A DNA stretch of 19,530 nt from CAZTZY01 sp964617765 (GTDB taxonomy: Bacteria > Pseudomonadota > Gammaproteobacteria > Pseudomonadales > DT-91). The position numbers were made by a program, and so were the translations under genes. A model generated the notes under the pieces. That model was not told the DNA's origin and made no database searches. It saw nothing but the letters and a program-made list of their open reading frames with translations. The stretch's first letter is position 1; each line of letters opens with the position of its first letter. The DNA lies in assembly GCA_964617765.1 (NCBI GenBank), contig CAZTZY010000063.1, forward strand, positions 1 through 19,530, given 5' to 3'. This document shows, in pieces, positions 1 through 7,601 of this stretch.

Positions 1-957
1 GCCAACTCTATAGGTCGTACTCCGCTAGTGCGCCTGAACACCATTTCTGATGGTGCCCCTGCCACCATTCTTGCCAAGATTGAAGGCCGTAATCCCGCCT
101 ATTCGGTGAAATGTCGCTTGGGTGCAGCCATGGTCTGGGATGCTGAAAAGCGCGGTTTGTTAGGCCCGGGCAAGGAAATTATCGAGCCTACCAGCGGTAA
201 TACCGGTATTGCACTGGCGTTTGTGGCAGCCAGCAAGGGTATTCCTTTAACGCTGACCATGCCTGAAACCATGAGTATTGAGCGCCGTAAATTATTGGCG
301 GCCTATGGCGCTAAACTGGTTTTAACCGAGGGCGCGAAGGGGATGATGGGTGCAATAGCCAAAGCGGAAGAAATGCAGGCGCAAAATCCGGAAAAGTATG
401 TTTTGCTCCAACAGTTCAAGAACCCTGCGAACCCTGCCATTCATGAAGCGACTACTGGCCCTGAAATCTGGCAGGATACCGATGGGCAGGTGGATATTTT
501 TGTTGCAGGTGTTGGCACGGGCGGAACCATTACCGGTGTGACGCGTTATTTGAAAATTACCCGAGGCAAGGCAATCAAGTCAGTAGCTGTTGAACCGGCA
601 GCAAGCCCTGTACTCACACAAGCGCGTAATGGTGAGCCTTTGAAGCCGGGGCCCCACAAAATTCAGGGTTTGGGTGCGGGATTTGTGCCCTCTATTCTGG
701 ATATGGATTTGATCGACAGTATTGAAACCGTCAGCAATGAAGAAGCCGTGGAATATGCCCGTCGCCTGGCGCGTGAAGAAGGTATTTTATCGGGTATTTC
801 CTGTGGTGCAGCCGTGGCAGCCGCTGTTCGTTTAGCCAAGCGCCCGGAAAATGCCGGTAAAACCATAGTGGTGATTTTGCCGGATTCCGGTGAGCGTTAC
901 CTCAGTTCAGTGTTGTTTGAAGGCATGTTCGATGCTGCAGGTATGCCGGTAAGCTGA
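1..957 (+). CDS. cysK: Cysteine synthase A (O-acetylserine sulfhydrylase), 5'-truncated by window edge
   Basis: This PLP enzyme makes L-cysteine from O-acetylserine and sulfide in the cytoplasm, the last step of sulfate assimilation. The frame is open from base 1, and the first residues (NSIGRTPLVRLN) are the usual CysK N-terminal motif. Only about ten residues are missing, and the GTG at 28 is internal (the V of PLVRLN), not the start. Visible motifs are the PLP-lysine segment NPAYSVKCR, the substrate loop TSGNTG, the phosphate-binding GVGTGGTITGV and the C-terminal PDSGERYLSS. NPAYSVKCR favours CysK over CysM, although CysM is the alternative call. The frame ends with TGA 226 bp before iscR on the same strand. 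In Azotobacter and several other bacteria it is cysE that sits just before iscR, so a cysteine-supply gene is in a fitting position. The family call is very secure; paralogue level is fairly secure. Confidence 0.95.
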   Translation, partial: ANSIGRTPLVRLNTISDGAPATILAKIEGRNPAYSVKCRLGAAMVWDAEKRGLLGPGKEIIEPTSGNTGIALAFVAASKGIPLTLTMPETMSIERRKLLAAYGAKLVLTEGAKGMMGAIAKAEEMQAQNPEKYVLLQQFKNPANPAIHEATTGPEIWQDTDGQVDIFVAGVGTGGTITGVTRYLKITRGKAIKSVAVEPAASPVLTQARNGEPLKPGPHKIQGLGAGFVPSILDMDLIDSIETVSNEEAVEYARRLAREEGILSGISCGAAVAAAVRLAKRPENAGKTIVVILPDSGERYLSSVLFEGMFDAAGMPVS

Positions 958-1053
958 TTTTCCGAAGTTATCGCGACTATTGGAGGGCGAGCAATCCAGA
1001 GATTGTTTGCCAGATTTCCCTTGAATTTCCCTGTATGTATTACGGCTTTGTAT

Positions 1054-1082
1054 TTGAGCATTACGTTTTGCCTGAGTATAAT
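1054..1082 (+). promoter_or_regulatory. Candidate sigma70 promoter P1 upstream of iscR
   Basis: TTGAGC (1054-1059) and a perfect TATAAT (1077-1082) are separated by exactly 17 bp. Transcription would start near 1089 and run toward iscR. It lies upstream of both IscR-like boxes, so IscR bound there could block elongation rather than polymerase binding. It could instead drive a short leader RNA. Called from sequence match only. Confidence 0.6.
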
Positions 1083-1094
1083 CGCCCGTCTTTA

Positions 1095-1119
1095 TTGTCC
1101 TACTAAAATACTAGGTTAA
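1095..1119 (+). promoter_or_regulatory. Candidate IscR type-1 binding site, upstream copy
   Basis: The core CCTACT-AAAA-TACTAGG resembles the IscR type-1 consensus YYGACT-RWWW-YAGTCRR, matching about 18 of 25 positions by eye. It sits exactly 25 bp upstream of a much better site at 1120-1144, in the same register. E. coli iscR likewise has closely spaced sites. Weak alone, but supported by spacing. Confidence 0.45.
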
Positions 1120-1144
1120 ATTCTTGACTGATTTACTCAACTAT
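1120..1144 (+). promoter_or_regulatory. IscR type-1 binding site overlapping the iscR promoter
   Basis: The 25-bp element has half-sites TTGACT and CTCAACTAT around GATTTA and matches the published E. coli type-1 consensus (ATASYYGACTRWWWYAGTCRRSTAT) at about 23 of 25 positions by eye. Its TTGACT is also the -35 hexamer of promoter P2. Bound [2Fe-2S]-IscR would therefore exclude RNA polymerase, which is the known autorepression mechanism. Confidence 0.8.
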
Positions 1145-1152
1145 TGGATAAT
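1124..1152 (+). promoter_or_regulatory. iscR promoter P2 (sigma70)
   Basis: TTGACT (1124-1129) and GATAAT (1147-1152) are separated by 17 bp. The expected transcription start is near 1159, giving a leader of about 25 nt before the iscR ATG. The -35 lies inside the better IscR box, so this is the likely autoregulated promoter of the isc operon. Confidence 0.75.
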
Positions 1153-1183
1153 TTAAACATATTAAGGCAAATGGAAAGATATT

Positions 1184-1663
1184 ATGCGATTAACCACCAA
1201 GGGCAGGTATGCCGTAACAGCAATGCTGGATTTGGCATTGCATCAGGATCAGGGGCCAATCAGTCTGGCAGATATATCCAATCGCCAGGAAATCTCCCTT
1301 TCTTACCTTGAGCAATTGTTCTCCAAACTCAGAAGAAAGGAATTGGTGAGCAGTATTCGTGGCCCGGGTGGGGGTTATTGCCTGACCAAAAATGCCAAAG
1401 AGATATATGTGGCAGATATCATTGACGCGGTAGATGAAAATATTGATGCCACCAATTGTAATAAGCAGGCTGATTGTCAGGATGGTTTAACTTGTCTGAC
1501 ACATCACTTGTGGGCAGACCTGAGCGACCAGATCCATAATTTTTTGAGTGGTATCAGTCTGGCCAGCCTTGTAGAACGTAAAGAAACCAAAGCGATATCA
1601 TTGCGCCAGCAACAGCAGGAAAGTGCCAGTAAATCGGACATTATCCTGGCTGAATTAAGTTAA
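1184..1663 (+). CDS. iscR: Fe-S cluster-sensing transcriptional regulator IscR (Rrf2 family)
   Basis: IscR binds a [2Fe-2S] cluster and represses its own operon when clusters are plentiful; the apo form controls other promoters. The 159-residue product begins MRLTTKGRYAVTAMLDLA, the usual winged-helix N-terminus, with the recognition helix near residues 38-60 and the wing at RGPGGGY (59-65). Ligands C92, C98, C104 and H107 fall at the same numbers as in E. coli IscR, so the protein should be cluster-competent. A modest GGAAAG precedes the ATG. It is the first gene of the isc operon, 20 bp ahead of iscS. The upstream IscR boxes indicate autorepression. The C-terminal tail after about residue 135 is Gln/Ser-rich and likely flexible. 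Confidence 0.97.
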   Translation: MRLTTKGRYAVTAMLDLALHQDQGPISLADISNRQEISLSYLEQLFSKLRRKELVSSIRGPGGGYCLTKNAKEIYVADIIDAVDENIDATNCNKQADCQDGLTCLTHHLWADLSDQIHNFLSGISLASLVERKETKAISLRQQQQESASKSDIILAELS

Positions 1664-1683
1664 TTTTTAAAGCGGTAAAAACC

Positions 1684-2898
1684 ATGAAACTGCCTATATA
1701 TTTTGATTATTCTGCCACCACACCCGTGGATGAGCATGCCGCTAAAAAGATGATGGAATGTTTAACCATCGATGGCAATTTTGGAAACCCGGCATCGCGT
1801 TCTCATGCATTTGGCTGGAAAGCCGAAGAAGCCGTTGAACATGCGCGCGATCAAGTGGCAGCGTTATTGAATGCCGATTCGCGGGAAATTGTCTGGACAT
1901 CCGGTGCCACAGAATCTAACAACCTCGCTATAAAAGGCGCATCGGCTTTTTATTCGAAAAAAGGCAAACACATCATTACCTCGATGATTGAACACAAGGC
2001 TGTACTCGATACCTGTCGTCATCTCGAAGGTGAAGGTTATGAAGTTACCTACTTGCAACCAGCCAGCAATGGCATGATTACGCCCGAGCAGGTGCAGGCA
2101 GCGATTCGTCCTGATACCGTATTGTTGTCATTGATGCACGTAAATAATGAAATCGGTGTAATTACCGATATCGCGGCCATCGGTGAAATTACCCGTGCCA
2201 ATAATGTGATTTTTCATGTCGATGCTGCACAAAGTGCTGGTAAATTACCGATAGATATGGAAACCCTGAAAGTGGATTTGATGTCACTTTCCGGGCACAA
2301 GATGTATGGCCCAAAAGGTATTGGAGTATTGTATGTACGTCGTAAGCCGCGTATTCGTGTTGAAGCACAAATGCATGGCGGCGGACATGAGCGCGGTATG
2401 CGTTCAGGCACTTTACCAACCCATCAAATTGTGGGTATGGGTGAAGCGGCACGTGTCGCTAAAGAATGTATGGCAGAAGAAAGTGTCCGCCTATTGGCAT
2501 TGCGTAATCGTTTGTGGAATGGCATCAAAACCATGGAAGCAGTTTTTCTGAACGGCGATGAAACACAGCGTGTCAGCGGTAATTTGAATGTCAGCCTGGC
2601 TTATGTAGAAGGTGAGTCGCTGATTATGGCATTGAAGGATTTGGCTGTGTCATCCGGTTCTGCGTGTACATCAGCCAGTCTTGAACCTTCGTATGTATTG
2701 CGTGCGTTAGGTTTAAGTGATGAGTTGGCGCACAGTTCATTACGTTTCAGTATGGGTCGTTATACCTCAGAAGAAGAAGTGGATTATGCGATTGAAAAAA
2801 TCAGGCACGCGGTGACTAAGCTGCGTGAGTTGTCCCCATTGTGGGATATGTATAAAGAAGGTATTGATTTGAGTACCGTACAATGGGCAGCGCATTAA
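1684..2898 (+). CDS. iscS: Cysteine desulfurase IscS
   Basis: IscS is a PLP enzyme that converts cysteine to alanine and hands the persulfide sulfur to IscU and other acceptors such as tRNA-thiolation proteins. It has 404 residues, the family's usual length. The PLP lysine is K206 in SGHKMYGPKG, H104 stacks on PLP (MIEHK), and the mobile persulfide loop SSGSACTSASLEPS carries C328, all matching E. coli numbers. The C-terminal segment SPLWDMYKEGIDLSTVQWAAH (from residue 384) is the tail that docks IscU. That tail and the long active loop mark it as IscS rather than NifS or SufS. It sits between iscR and iscU. Confidence 0.98.
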   Translation: MKLPIYFDYSATTPVDEHAAKKMMECLTIDGNFGNPASRSHAFGWKAEEAVEHARDQVAALLNADSREIVWTSGATESNNLAIKGASAFYSKKGKHIITSMIEHKAVLDTCRHLEGEGYEVTYLQPASNGMITPEQVQAAIRPDTVLLSLMHVNNEIGVITDIAAIGEITRANNVIFHVDAAQSAGKLPIDMETLKVDLMSLSGHKMYGPKGIGVLYVRRKPRIRVEAQMHGGGHERGMRSGTLPTHQIVGMGEAARVAKECMAEESVRLLALRNRLWNGIKTMEAVFLNGDETQRVSGNLNVSLAYVEGESLIMALKDLAVSSGSACTSASLEPSYVLRALGLSDELAHSSLRFSMGRYTSEEEVDYAIEKIRHAVTKLRELSPLWDMYKEGIDLSTVQWAAH

Positions 2899-2914
2899 GC
2901 CCGGGAGTCAGGTT

Positions 2915-3298
2915 ATGGCATACAGTGATAAAGTTATCGATCATTACGAAAATCCACGCAATGTAGGTACCATGGATACTGCTGATAAATCAGTGGGTAC
3001 TGGCATGGTAGGCGCTCCGGCTTGCGGCGATGTAATGCGTTTGCAAATCAAGGTGAATGCACAGGGTATTATTGAAGATGCCAAGTTTAAAACCTATGGT
3101 TGTGGTTCGGCGATTGCTTCGAGCTCATTGTTGACAGAATGGGTAAAGGGTAAAACGCTGGATGAAGCACAGCAAATCAAGAATACCGAAATTGCCGAAG
3201 AGCTGGCATTGCCACCAGTGAAGATTCACTGTTCAGTATTGGCAGAAGATGCCATCAAGGCGGCTATTTCCGATTTGCGTTCAAAGCAAGGTGAATAG
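2915..3298 (+). CDS. iscU: Fe-S cluster assembly scaffold IscU
   Basis: IscU is the scaffold on which [2Fe-2S] and [4Fe-4S] clusters are built from IscS sulfur and iron with electrons from Fdx. The 127-residue protein has ligand cysteines C37, C63 and C106 plus D39 and H105, as in E. coli. The LPPVK motif at 99-103 is the peptide recognised by the chaperone HscA, encoded further down this operon. AGTCAGG is a weak ribosome site before the ATG, 16 bp after iscS. Confidence 0.98.
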   Translation: MAYSDKVIDHYENPRNVGTMDTADKSVGTGMVGAPACGDVMRLQIKVNAQGIIEDAKFKTYGCGSAIASSSLLTEWVKGKTLDEAQQIKNTEIAEELALPPVKIHCSVLAEDAIKAAISDLRSKQGE

Positions 3299-3302
3299 TT
3301 AG

Positions 3303-3626
3303 ATGGGTATTACAGTTACTGAATCTGCAGCTAGACATATAGCCAAACACATGCAAAAACGTGGCCAGGGTTTGGGTATTCGTCTGGGTGTTAAAACCAC
3401 AGGCTGCTCTGGCATGGCTTATGTGTTAGAGTATGTAGATCAGGTTGCGCCTGAAGACCAGGAGTTCCAGGGTCATGGAGTATCGGTGTTTGTTGACCCG
3501 AAAAGCCTGGTTTATATTGACGGCACCGAGCTGGATTTTGTGAAAGAAGGTTTAAATGAAGGTTTTGAATTCAAGAACCCGAATATCAAGGCCGAATGCG
3601 GCTGTGGCGAGAGTTTTACCGTCTAG
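3303..3626 (+). CDS. iscA: A-type Fe-S carrier protein IscA
   Basis: IscA is an A-type carrier that accepts iron or clusters and helps mature [4Fe-4S] proteins. The 107-residue product has the three conserved cysteines C35 (TTGCSGMAY), C99 and C101 (ECGCGESF) at E. coli positions. Four bases separate it from iscU, whose AAGGTGA near the stop serves as ribosome site. The location directly after iscU distinguishes it from the paralogues SufA and ErpA. Confidence 0.97.
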   Translation: MGITVTESAARHIAKHMQKRGQGLGIRLGVKTTGCSGMAYVLEYVDQVAPEDQEFQGHGVSVFVDPKSLVYIDGTELDFVKEGLNEGFEFKNPNIKAECGCGESFTV

Positions 3627-3637
3627 CCAGAAATAGT

Positions 3638-3662
3638 ATCGGCAAGCTTAGGTGCTGCCGAT
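3638..3662 (+). other. Intra-operon hairpin between iscA and hscB
   Basis: ATCGGC-A-AGC and GCTGCCGAT pair as a nine-base-pair stem with one bulged A around a six-base TTAGGT loop. No T-tract follows, so it is not a standard terminator. It is the only sizeable gap in the operon (97 bp), and the stem may stabilise the 3' end of an iscRSUA transcript or uncouple hscBA expression. That role is inference. Confidence 0.5.
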
Positions 3663-3723
3663 GGATATTCATGTTTAACTCTATCTAAATCGGTCTATCC
3701 AGAAAGTTAAAGGCGATATTGTT

Positions 3724-4236
3724 TTGCAGCAAAATTACTTCGAATTATTTGGCTTGCCCCCGGCCTATTTCATCGATAACGATAAACTGACGCAAGCTTA
3801 TCTGGCATTGCAGCGTCGATTTCATCCCGATCGTTTTGTCAGTTCCAGTGCGCAAGAGCAACGCATTGCCTTGCAATATGCCACAACTATCAATGAAGCC
3901 TACCAGTGCCTGAAATCACCATTATTGCGTGCCCAATATTTGCTCGAGTTGGCGGGTATTATCCAGAAAGATCATACCATGCAGGCTGATAGTGAATTCC
4001 TGATGCAACAAATAGAGTGGCGTGAACAGCTCGATGCAACAGGAAAAGATGTAACGCGCTTAAACTATCTACTTCAGCAAGCCGGGCAAATCTATCGCAG
4101 TTTGCAACAGCAGTTTGCTGATTATTCTGTCGATAAAAATTATTCGGCAGCACAGCAAATCGTTGATAAAATGCATTTCGTCAGCAAGTTTGAGCAAGAG
4201 TTGCTTGGGCGATTAGCTGTTTTTTCGGAAAATTAA
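3724..4236 (+). CDS. hscB: Co-chaperone HscB (J-domain, Hsc20), TTG start
   Basis: HscB is the J-protein that brings IscU to the Hsp70 HscA and stimulates its ATPase, promoting cluster transfer. The 170-residue product has an N-terminal J domain with HPD at residues 34-36 and a C-terminal helical IscU-binding domain from about residue 80. Its length matches the family (E. coli 171). The start must be TTG at 3724: upstream in frame there is no ATG before the TAA at 3676, and AAAGG lies 10 nt before it. The N-terminus (NYFELFGLPPAYF) aligns with E. coli MDYFTLFGLPARY. The non-ATG start and weaker context suggest a modest translation rate. Confidence 0.94.
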   Translation: MQQNYFELFGLPPAYFIDNDKLTQAYLALQRRFHPDRFVSSSAQEQRIALQYATTINEAYQCLKSPLLRAQYLLELAGIIQKDHTMQADSEFLMQQIEWREQLDATGKDVTRLNYLLQQAGQIYRSLQQQFADYSVDKNYSAAQQIVDKMHFVSKFEQELLGRLAVFSEN

Positions 4237-4239
4237 TTT

Positions 4240-6105
4240 ATGGCATTACTGCAAATATCAGAGCCGGGCATGGCGCCGGCACCCCATCAACGCAAATTGG
4301 CGGTGGGTATTGATCTGGGTACAACCAATTCGCTGGTCGCAACGGTGCGCCACAGTAATGCTGAAGTATTGCCTGATATAGATGGCAGGATGATGGTGCC
4401 ATCAGTAGTGCATTATGGTGATAAATTGATAGTGGGTCATGAGGCGCTGTCTTTTCTGGTATCTGACCCTGCCAATACCATTGCTTCTATCAAGCGGTTG
4501 ATGGGGCGCACTGCCAAAGATAGTTTAAGTGTGTTAGGGCAATCCTCTTACCAGTTCGTAGAGCGGGATAATCATGTGCCGGCGATTCAAACCCTAGCAG
4601 GCGTAAAAACCCCGGTAGAAGTTTCTGCTGAGATTTTGAAAGTACTGGTAGATCGTGCAGAAGCAAGCCTGGGTGACAAGTTGCAAGGGGCAGTAATAAC
4701 TGTGCCTGCCTATTTTGATGATGTGCAACGACAAGCAACCAAGGATGCCGCTACTATTGCGGGGATCAAGGTATTGCGTTTATTGAATGAGCCTACAGCC
4801 GCAGCCGTGGCGTATGGCCTTGACCAAAAAGACAATGCCACTATCGCTATTTATGATCTGGGCGGCGGTACATTCGATATATCCATTTTGCATTTGCACC
4901 AGGGCGTTTTTGAAGTACTGGCCACCGGTGGTGATTCCTTGTTAGGTGGCGATGATATTGATCATGCCATTGCTGACTGGATAGTTCAGGAGCTGCAATT
5001 GCCAGCGCTGGATGCTTCGCAGTATCGGCAGTTAATGGGTGCTGCGAGAATAGGCAAGGAAGCCTTGAGCAGTGTTGAAAGCACTGTATTGAAACCTGGA
5101 TTTGTCTCCACGGCACTCACATTAGATCGGCAAAAACTGGCCGAGCTCAGTAATGCATTAATTAATAAAACGCTCAATGCCTGTAAAAACACCCTGCGTG
5201 ATGCCGGTATCAGTTCTGCACAGATTGATGAAGTGGTGATGGTGGGCGGCTCAACGCGTCTGTTATGTGTCAGGGATAAGGTAAAACAACTCTTTGGCAA
5301 AGAGTTGCGTGTAGATATCGATCCCGATCAAATTGTAGCTATTGGTGCGGCTATACAGGCAGATATCCTGGTGGGCAATAAACCGAATAGTGATATGTTG
5401 TTGCTGGATGTGATTCCTTTGTCATTAGGCCTTGAAACGATGGGCGGCCTTGCTGAAAAAATCATCCATCGCAATACCACTATTCCAGTGGCGATGGCGC
5501 AAGAATTTACCACGTATAAAGACGGCCAAACTGCGTTGTCGATTCATGTTGTCCAGGGTGAGCGCGACCTGGTCGCTGATTGCCGTTCGCTGGCAAGGTT
5601 TGAGTTGCGCGGTATTCCGCCAATGGCGGCAGGTGCTGCACGGATTCGAGTAACATTTCAGGTGGATGCTGATGGTTTGTTGAGTGTCAGTGCCAGGGAA
5701 ATGACCAGTGGTGTGGAAAGCACGATACAGGTTAAACCCTCCTATGGTTTGGGTGACCAGCAAATCGCTGATATGTTGAAAGCCTCGTATGAACATGCGA
5801 ATGAAGATAAAGAGTTGCGAGCCTTGCGCGAGCAGCAGGTTGATGCGGATCGTTTGCTCGAAGCTATCACTTCTGCGATAGCTGAAGATGGTGATTCTTT
5901 ATTAAGCCTTGAAGAGCGCCAGGCATTGATCCAGGCCATGGCAGTATTGCAAGAGGCACGAAATACTGCCGATGCCCAAACTTTGAAAATGAAAATTGAT
6001 GAGCTGTCGCAAGCCAGTGATTTTTTTGCCATGCGCCGGATGAATTACGCCATCAAGCGTGCGTTAGCTGGCCACACTCTCGATGAAATTGAACAAGGAC
6101 AATAA
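4240..6105 (+). CDS. hscA: Fe-S assembly Hsp70 chaperone HscA
   Basis: HscA is a specialised Hsp70 that binds the LPPVK motif of IscU and uses ATP, with HscB, to release the cluster to acceptors. The 621-residue product is of usual length. The nucleotide-binding domain spans about residues 18-385, with phosphate-1 loop GIDLGTTNS (23-31), phosphate-2 loop YDLGGGTFD (205-213) and adenosine motif VVMVGGSTR (332-340). The interdomain linker LLLLDVIPLSLG follows at about 387-396, then the substrate-binding domain. Unlike DnaK it lacks a long acidic C-terminal tail. The start lies only 3 bp after hscB, consistent with paired expression. Confidence 0.97.
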   Translation: MALLQISEPGMAPAPHQRKLAVGIDLGTTNSLVATVRHSNAEVLPDIDGRMMVPSVVHYGDKLIVGHEALSFLVSDPANTIASIKRLMGRTAKDSLSVLGQSSYQFVERDNHVPAIQTLAGVKTPVEVSAEILKVLVDRAEASLGDKLQGAVITVPAYFDDVQRQATKDAATIAGIKVLRLLNEPTAAAVAYGLDQKDNATIAIYDLGGGTFDISILHLHQGVFEVLATGGDSLLGGDDIDHAIADWIVQELQLPALDASQYRQLMGAARIGKEALSSVESTVLKPGFVSTALTLDRQKLAELSNALINKTLNACKNTLRDAGISSAQIDEVVMVGGSTRLLCVRDKVKQLFGKELRVDIDPDQIVAIGAAIQADILVGNKPNSDMLLLDVIPLSLGLETMGGLAEKIIHRNTTIPVAMAQEFTTYKDGQTALSIHVVQGERDLVADCRSLARFELRGIPPMAAGAARIRVTFQVDADGLLSVSAREMTSGVESTIQVKPSYGLGDQQIADMLKASYEHANEDKELRALREQQVDADRLLEAITSAIAEDGDSLLSLEERQALIQAMAVLQEARNTADAQTLKMKIDELSQASDFFAMRRMNYAIKRALAGHTLDEIEQGQ

Positions 6106-6108
6106 AAC

Positions 6109-6447
6109 ATGCCACAAATAATAGTATTGCCACATCAACTTATTTGCCCCAAGGGTGCAGTGGTAGAAGCAAAAACCGGTGAAAGCATTTGTGATGCCTT
6201 GCTGCGTAATGATATTGAAATAGAACATGCCTGCGATAAATCCTGTGCCTGCACTACATGCCATGTCATTGTGCGTGAAGGTTATGACAGCCTTGAGCCT
6301 GCCGATGAGCTTGAAGAAGATTATCTCGACAAGGCGTGGGGTCTCGAACCGGATTCTCGTTTGAGTTGCCAGGCGCTTGTTGCCGATGAAGATCTGGTCG
6401 TAGAAATTCCCAAGTACACCATCAATATGGTATCCGAGCGGCATTAA
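6109..6447 (+). CDS. fdx: Isc-type [2Fe-2S] ferredoxin
   Basis: This adrenodoxin-like ferredoxin gives electrons for sulfur reduction during cluster assembly on IscU and can bind IscS. The 112-residue protein has the cluster motif CDKSCACTTCH with ligands C42, C48, C51 and the distant C87. The extra non-ligand C46 seen in E. coli Fdx is also present. The C-terminus is acidic and includes EPADELEEDYLDKAWGLEP, typical of this family. Three bases separate it from hscA. Confidence 0.97.
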   Translation: MPQIIVLPHQLICPKGAVVEAKTGESICDALLRNDIEIEHACDKSCACTTCHVIVREGYDSLEPADELEEDYLDKAWGLEPDSRLSCQALVADEDLVVEIPKYTINMVSERH

Positions 6448-6473
6448 GGAACAGCAATAAGAAGGGCATAATC

Positions 6474-6668
6474 ATGAAGTGGACCGATGTTTACGATATA
6501 GCTATTGCGCTATGCGAAACCCATTCCGGTGTTGATCCGTTAACCGTTAATTTTGTTGATCTGTATAAATGGATAATGGCACTGGATGGCTTTGATGATG
6601 AGCCGGATCATTGCGGTGAGAAAATCCTGGAAGCCATACAGCAGGCATGGATAGAAGAGCAGGATTAG
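6474..6668 (+). CDS. iscX: Fe-S assembly accessory protein IscX
   Basis: IscX (YfhJ) is a small acidic protein that binds IscS at the site shared by IscU, ferredoxin and frataxin and tunes its activity. The 64-residue product starts MKWTDVYDIAIALCE and ends with a helix EKILEAIQQAWIEEQD, as in E. coli. An AAGGG ribosome site precedes the ATG. It ends the isc operon. No clear terminator is visible in the 50 bp before the convergent tadD. Confidence 0.96.
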   Translation: MKWTDVYDIAIALCETHSGVDPLTVNFVDLYKWIMALDGFDDEPDHCGEKILEAIQQAWIEEQD

Positions 6669-6718
6669 AGGATAAAACTCAAGTGCGCTTAATGATCAGA
6701 TAATTGCCTTGGCCAGCT

Positions 6719-7594
6719 TTACTGTTTCCCTTCCTGACGTTCCCTTAACTTGTCAAGATTCGAATAAGCGGTACGATAAAAGCTTGGGCTTTTATCTATG
6801 GCTGTTTGAAAGTAGTTTTCAGCTGTTGTGTAATCGTTATTCAACATGGCAATATAACCTATATTGTTATAGGCTTCTGCTTCGCCAACAAGTGGAGTGA
6901 ATAGAGATTTGGCCAGGTTATATTCGCCTGTCCATGCATAGGCAATTGCCAGATTGCTCTTGAGATACTCGGAATCCGGTGCAAATTTAAGCCCTGTGCT
7001 TAATGTTTGAATCGCTTCCTTATAAGATTTTGTCATGATCTGCGAATAACCCAGATTATTGTAAACTTCGGATTGTTTCGCATCTTTTTCCAGAGATAGT
7101 GAATAATAGATTTTTGCCTGGGCATAATCATTTTTCAAATCATGAATAACCCCAAGGCTATCCCATATTCTCCAGTCGTTTGAAACTTGAATTGAAGGCT
7201 TTTGAAGAAGTAATTCGGCCTTGTCTAATTCCCCAAAACGAATCAATAACTTGGCTTGTGTAATAGCGGCTTCAAGGGATTGGGGATCTTTTTCTGCAAG
7301 CATGTTCCACGTCATCAGTGCTGCCTGATAATGATGTAAATCAGTTTGTGTGCGAGCAAGGCCTTCCAGTGCTTTGAGATTGTCGGGTTTTTGCAGCAAA
7401 ACCTGACGGTAGTCATGTTCGGCCTTATCCAGATTTTCATTGTCATAATTTTCTTCAGCCATATTAAGCCATTCATTCGGGCTTCTATCTTCCTCAAGGC
7501 TGAACTTTTCATCAGGTTTGGAGGCGCACGCTGTGATGAATAAAAAACCTGAAATTAAGCTTAAGTGAAGCATTGTCGATAAAGGTTTGTTCAT
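6719..7594 (-). CDS. tadD: Tad pilus TPR lipoprotein TadD
   Basis: TadD is an outer-membrane lipoprotein with TPR repeats that acts as a pilotin-like assembly factor for the RcpA secretin and other Tad parts. The chosen ATG at 7594 gives 291 residues with a clean lipoprotein signal: a hydrophobic segment, then FITA|C with the lipidated C23. Ala at +2 fits outer-membrane sorting. A start at 7651 would place 19 polar residues before the signal and overlap tadC, so it is less likely. Several TPR helices run from about residue 40 to 285, with repeats such as YNNLGYSQIMTKSYKEA and YNNIGYIAMLNNDYTTA. It is the last gene of the tad operon, 7 bp after tadC. Confidence 0.9.
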   Translation of the reverse strand: MNKPLSTMLHLSLISGFLFITACASKPDEKFSLEEDRSPNEWLNMAEENYDNENLDKAEHDYRQVLLQKPDNLKALEGLARTQTDLHHYQAALMTWNMLAEKDPQSLEAAITQAKLLIRFGELDKAELLLQKPSIQVSNDWRIWDSLGVIHDLKNDYAQAKIYYSLSLEKDAKQSEVYNNLGYSQIMTKSYKEAIQTLSTGLKFAPDSEYLKSNLAIAYAWTGEYNLAKSLFTPLVGEAEAYNNIGYIAMLNNDYTTAENYFQTAIDKSPSFYRTAYSNLDKLRERQEGKQ

Positions 7595-7601
7595 GGGTTT
7601 A

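Noticed and set aside
663..866. Open frame on the - strand inside cysK
   Set aside because: It lies wholly within a strongly conserved gene and has no recognisable product or ribosome site.
5425..5796. 123-codon - strand open frame inside hscA
   Set aside because: Shadow of the Hsp70 gene; composition is not protein-like and no motif is visible.
6064..6444. 126-codon - strand open frame across fdx
   Set aside because: Antisense to fdx with conserved ferredoxin motifs on the + strand; no support for a second product.
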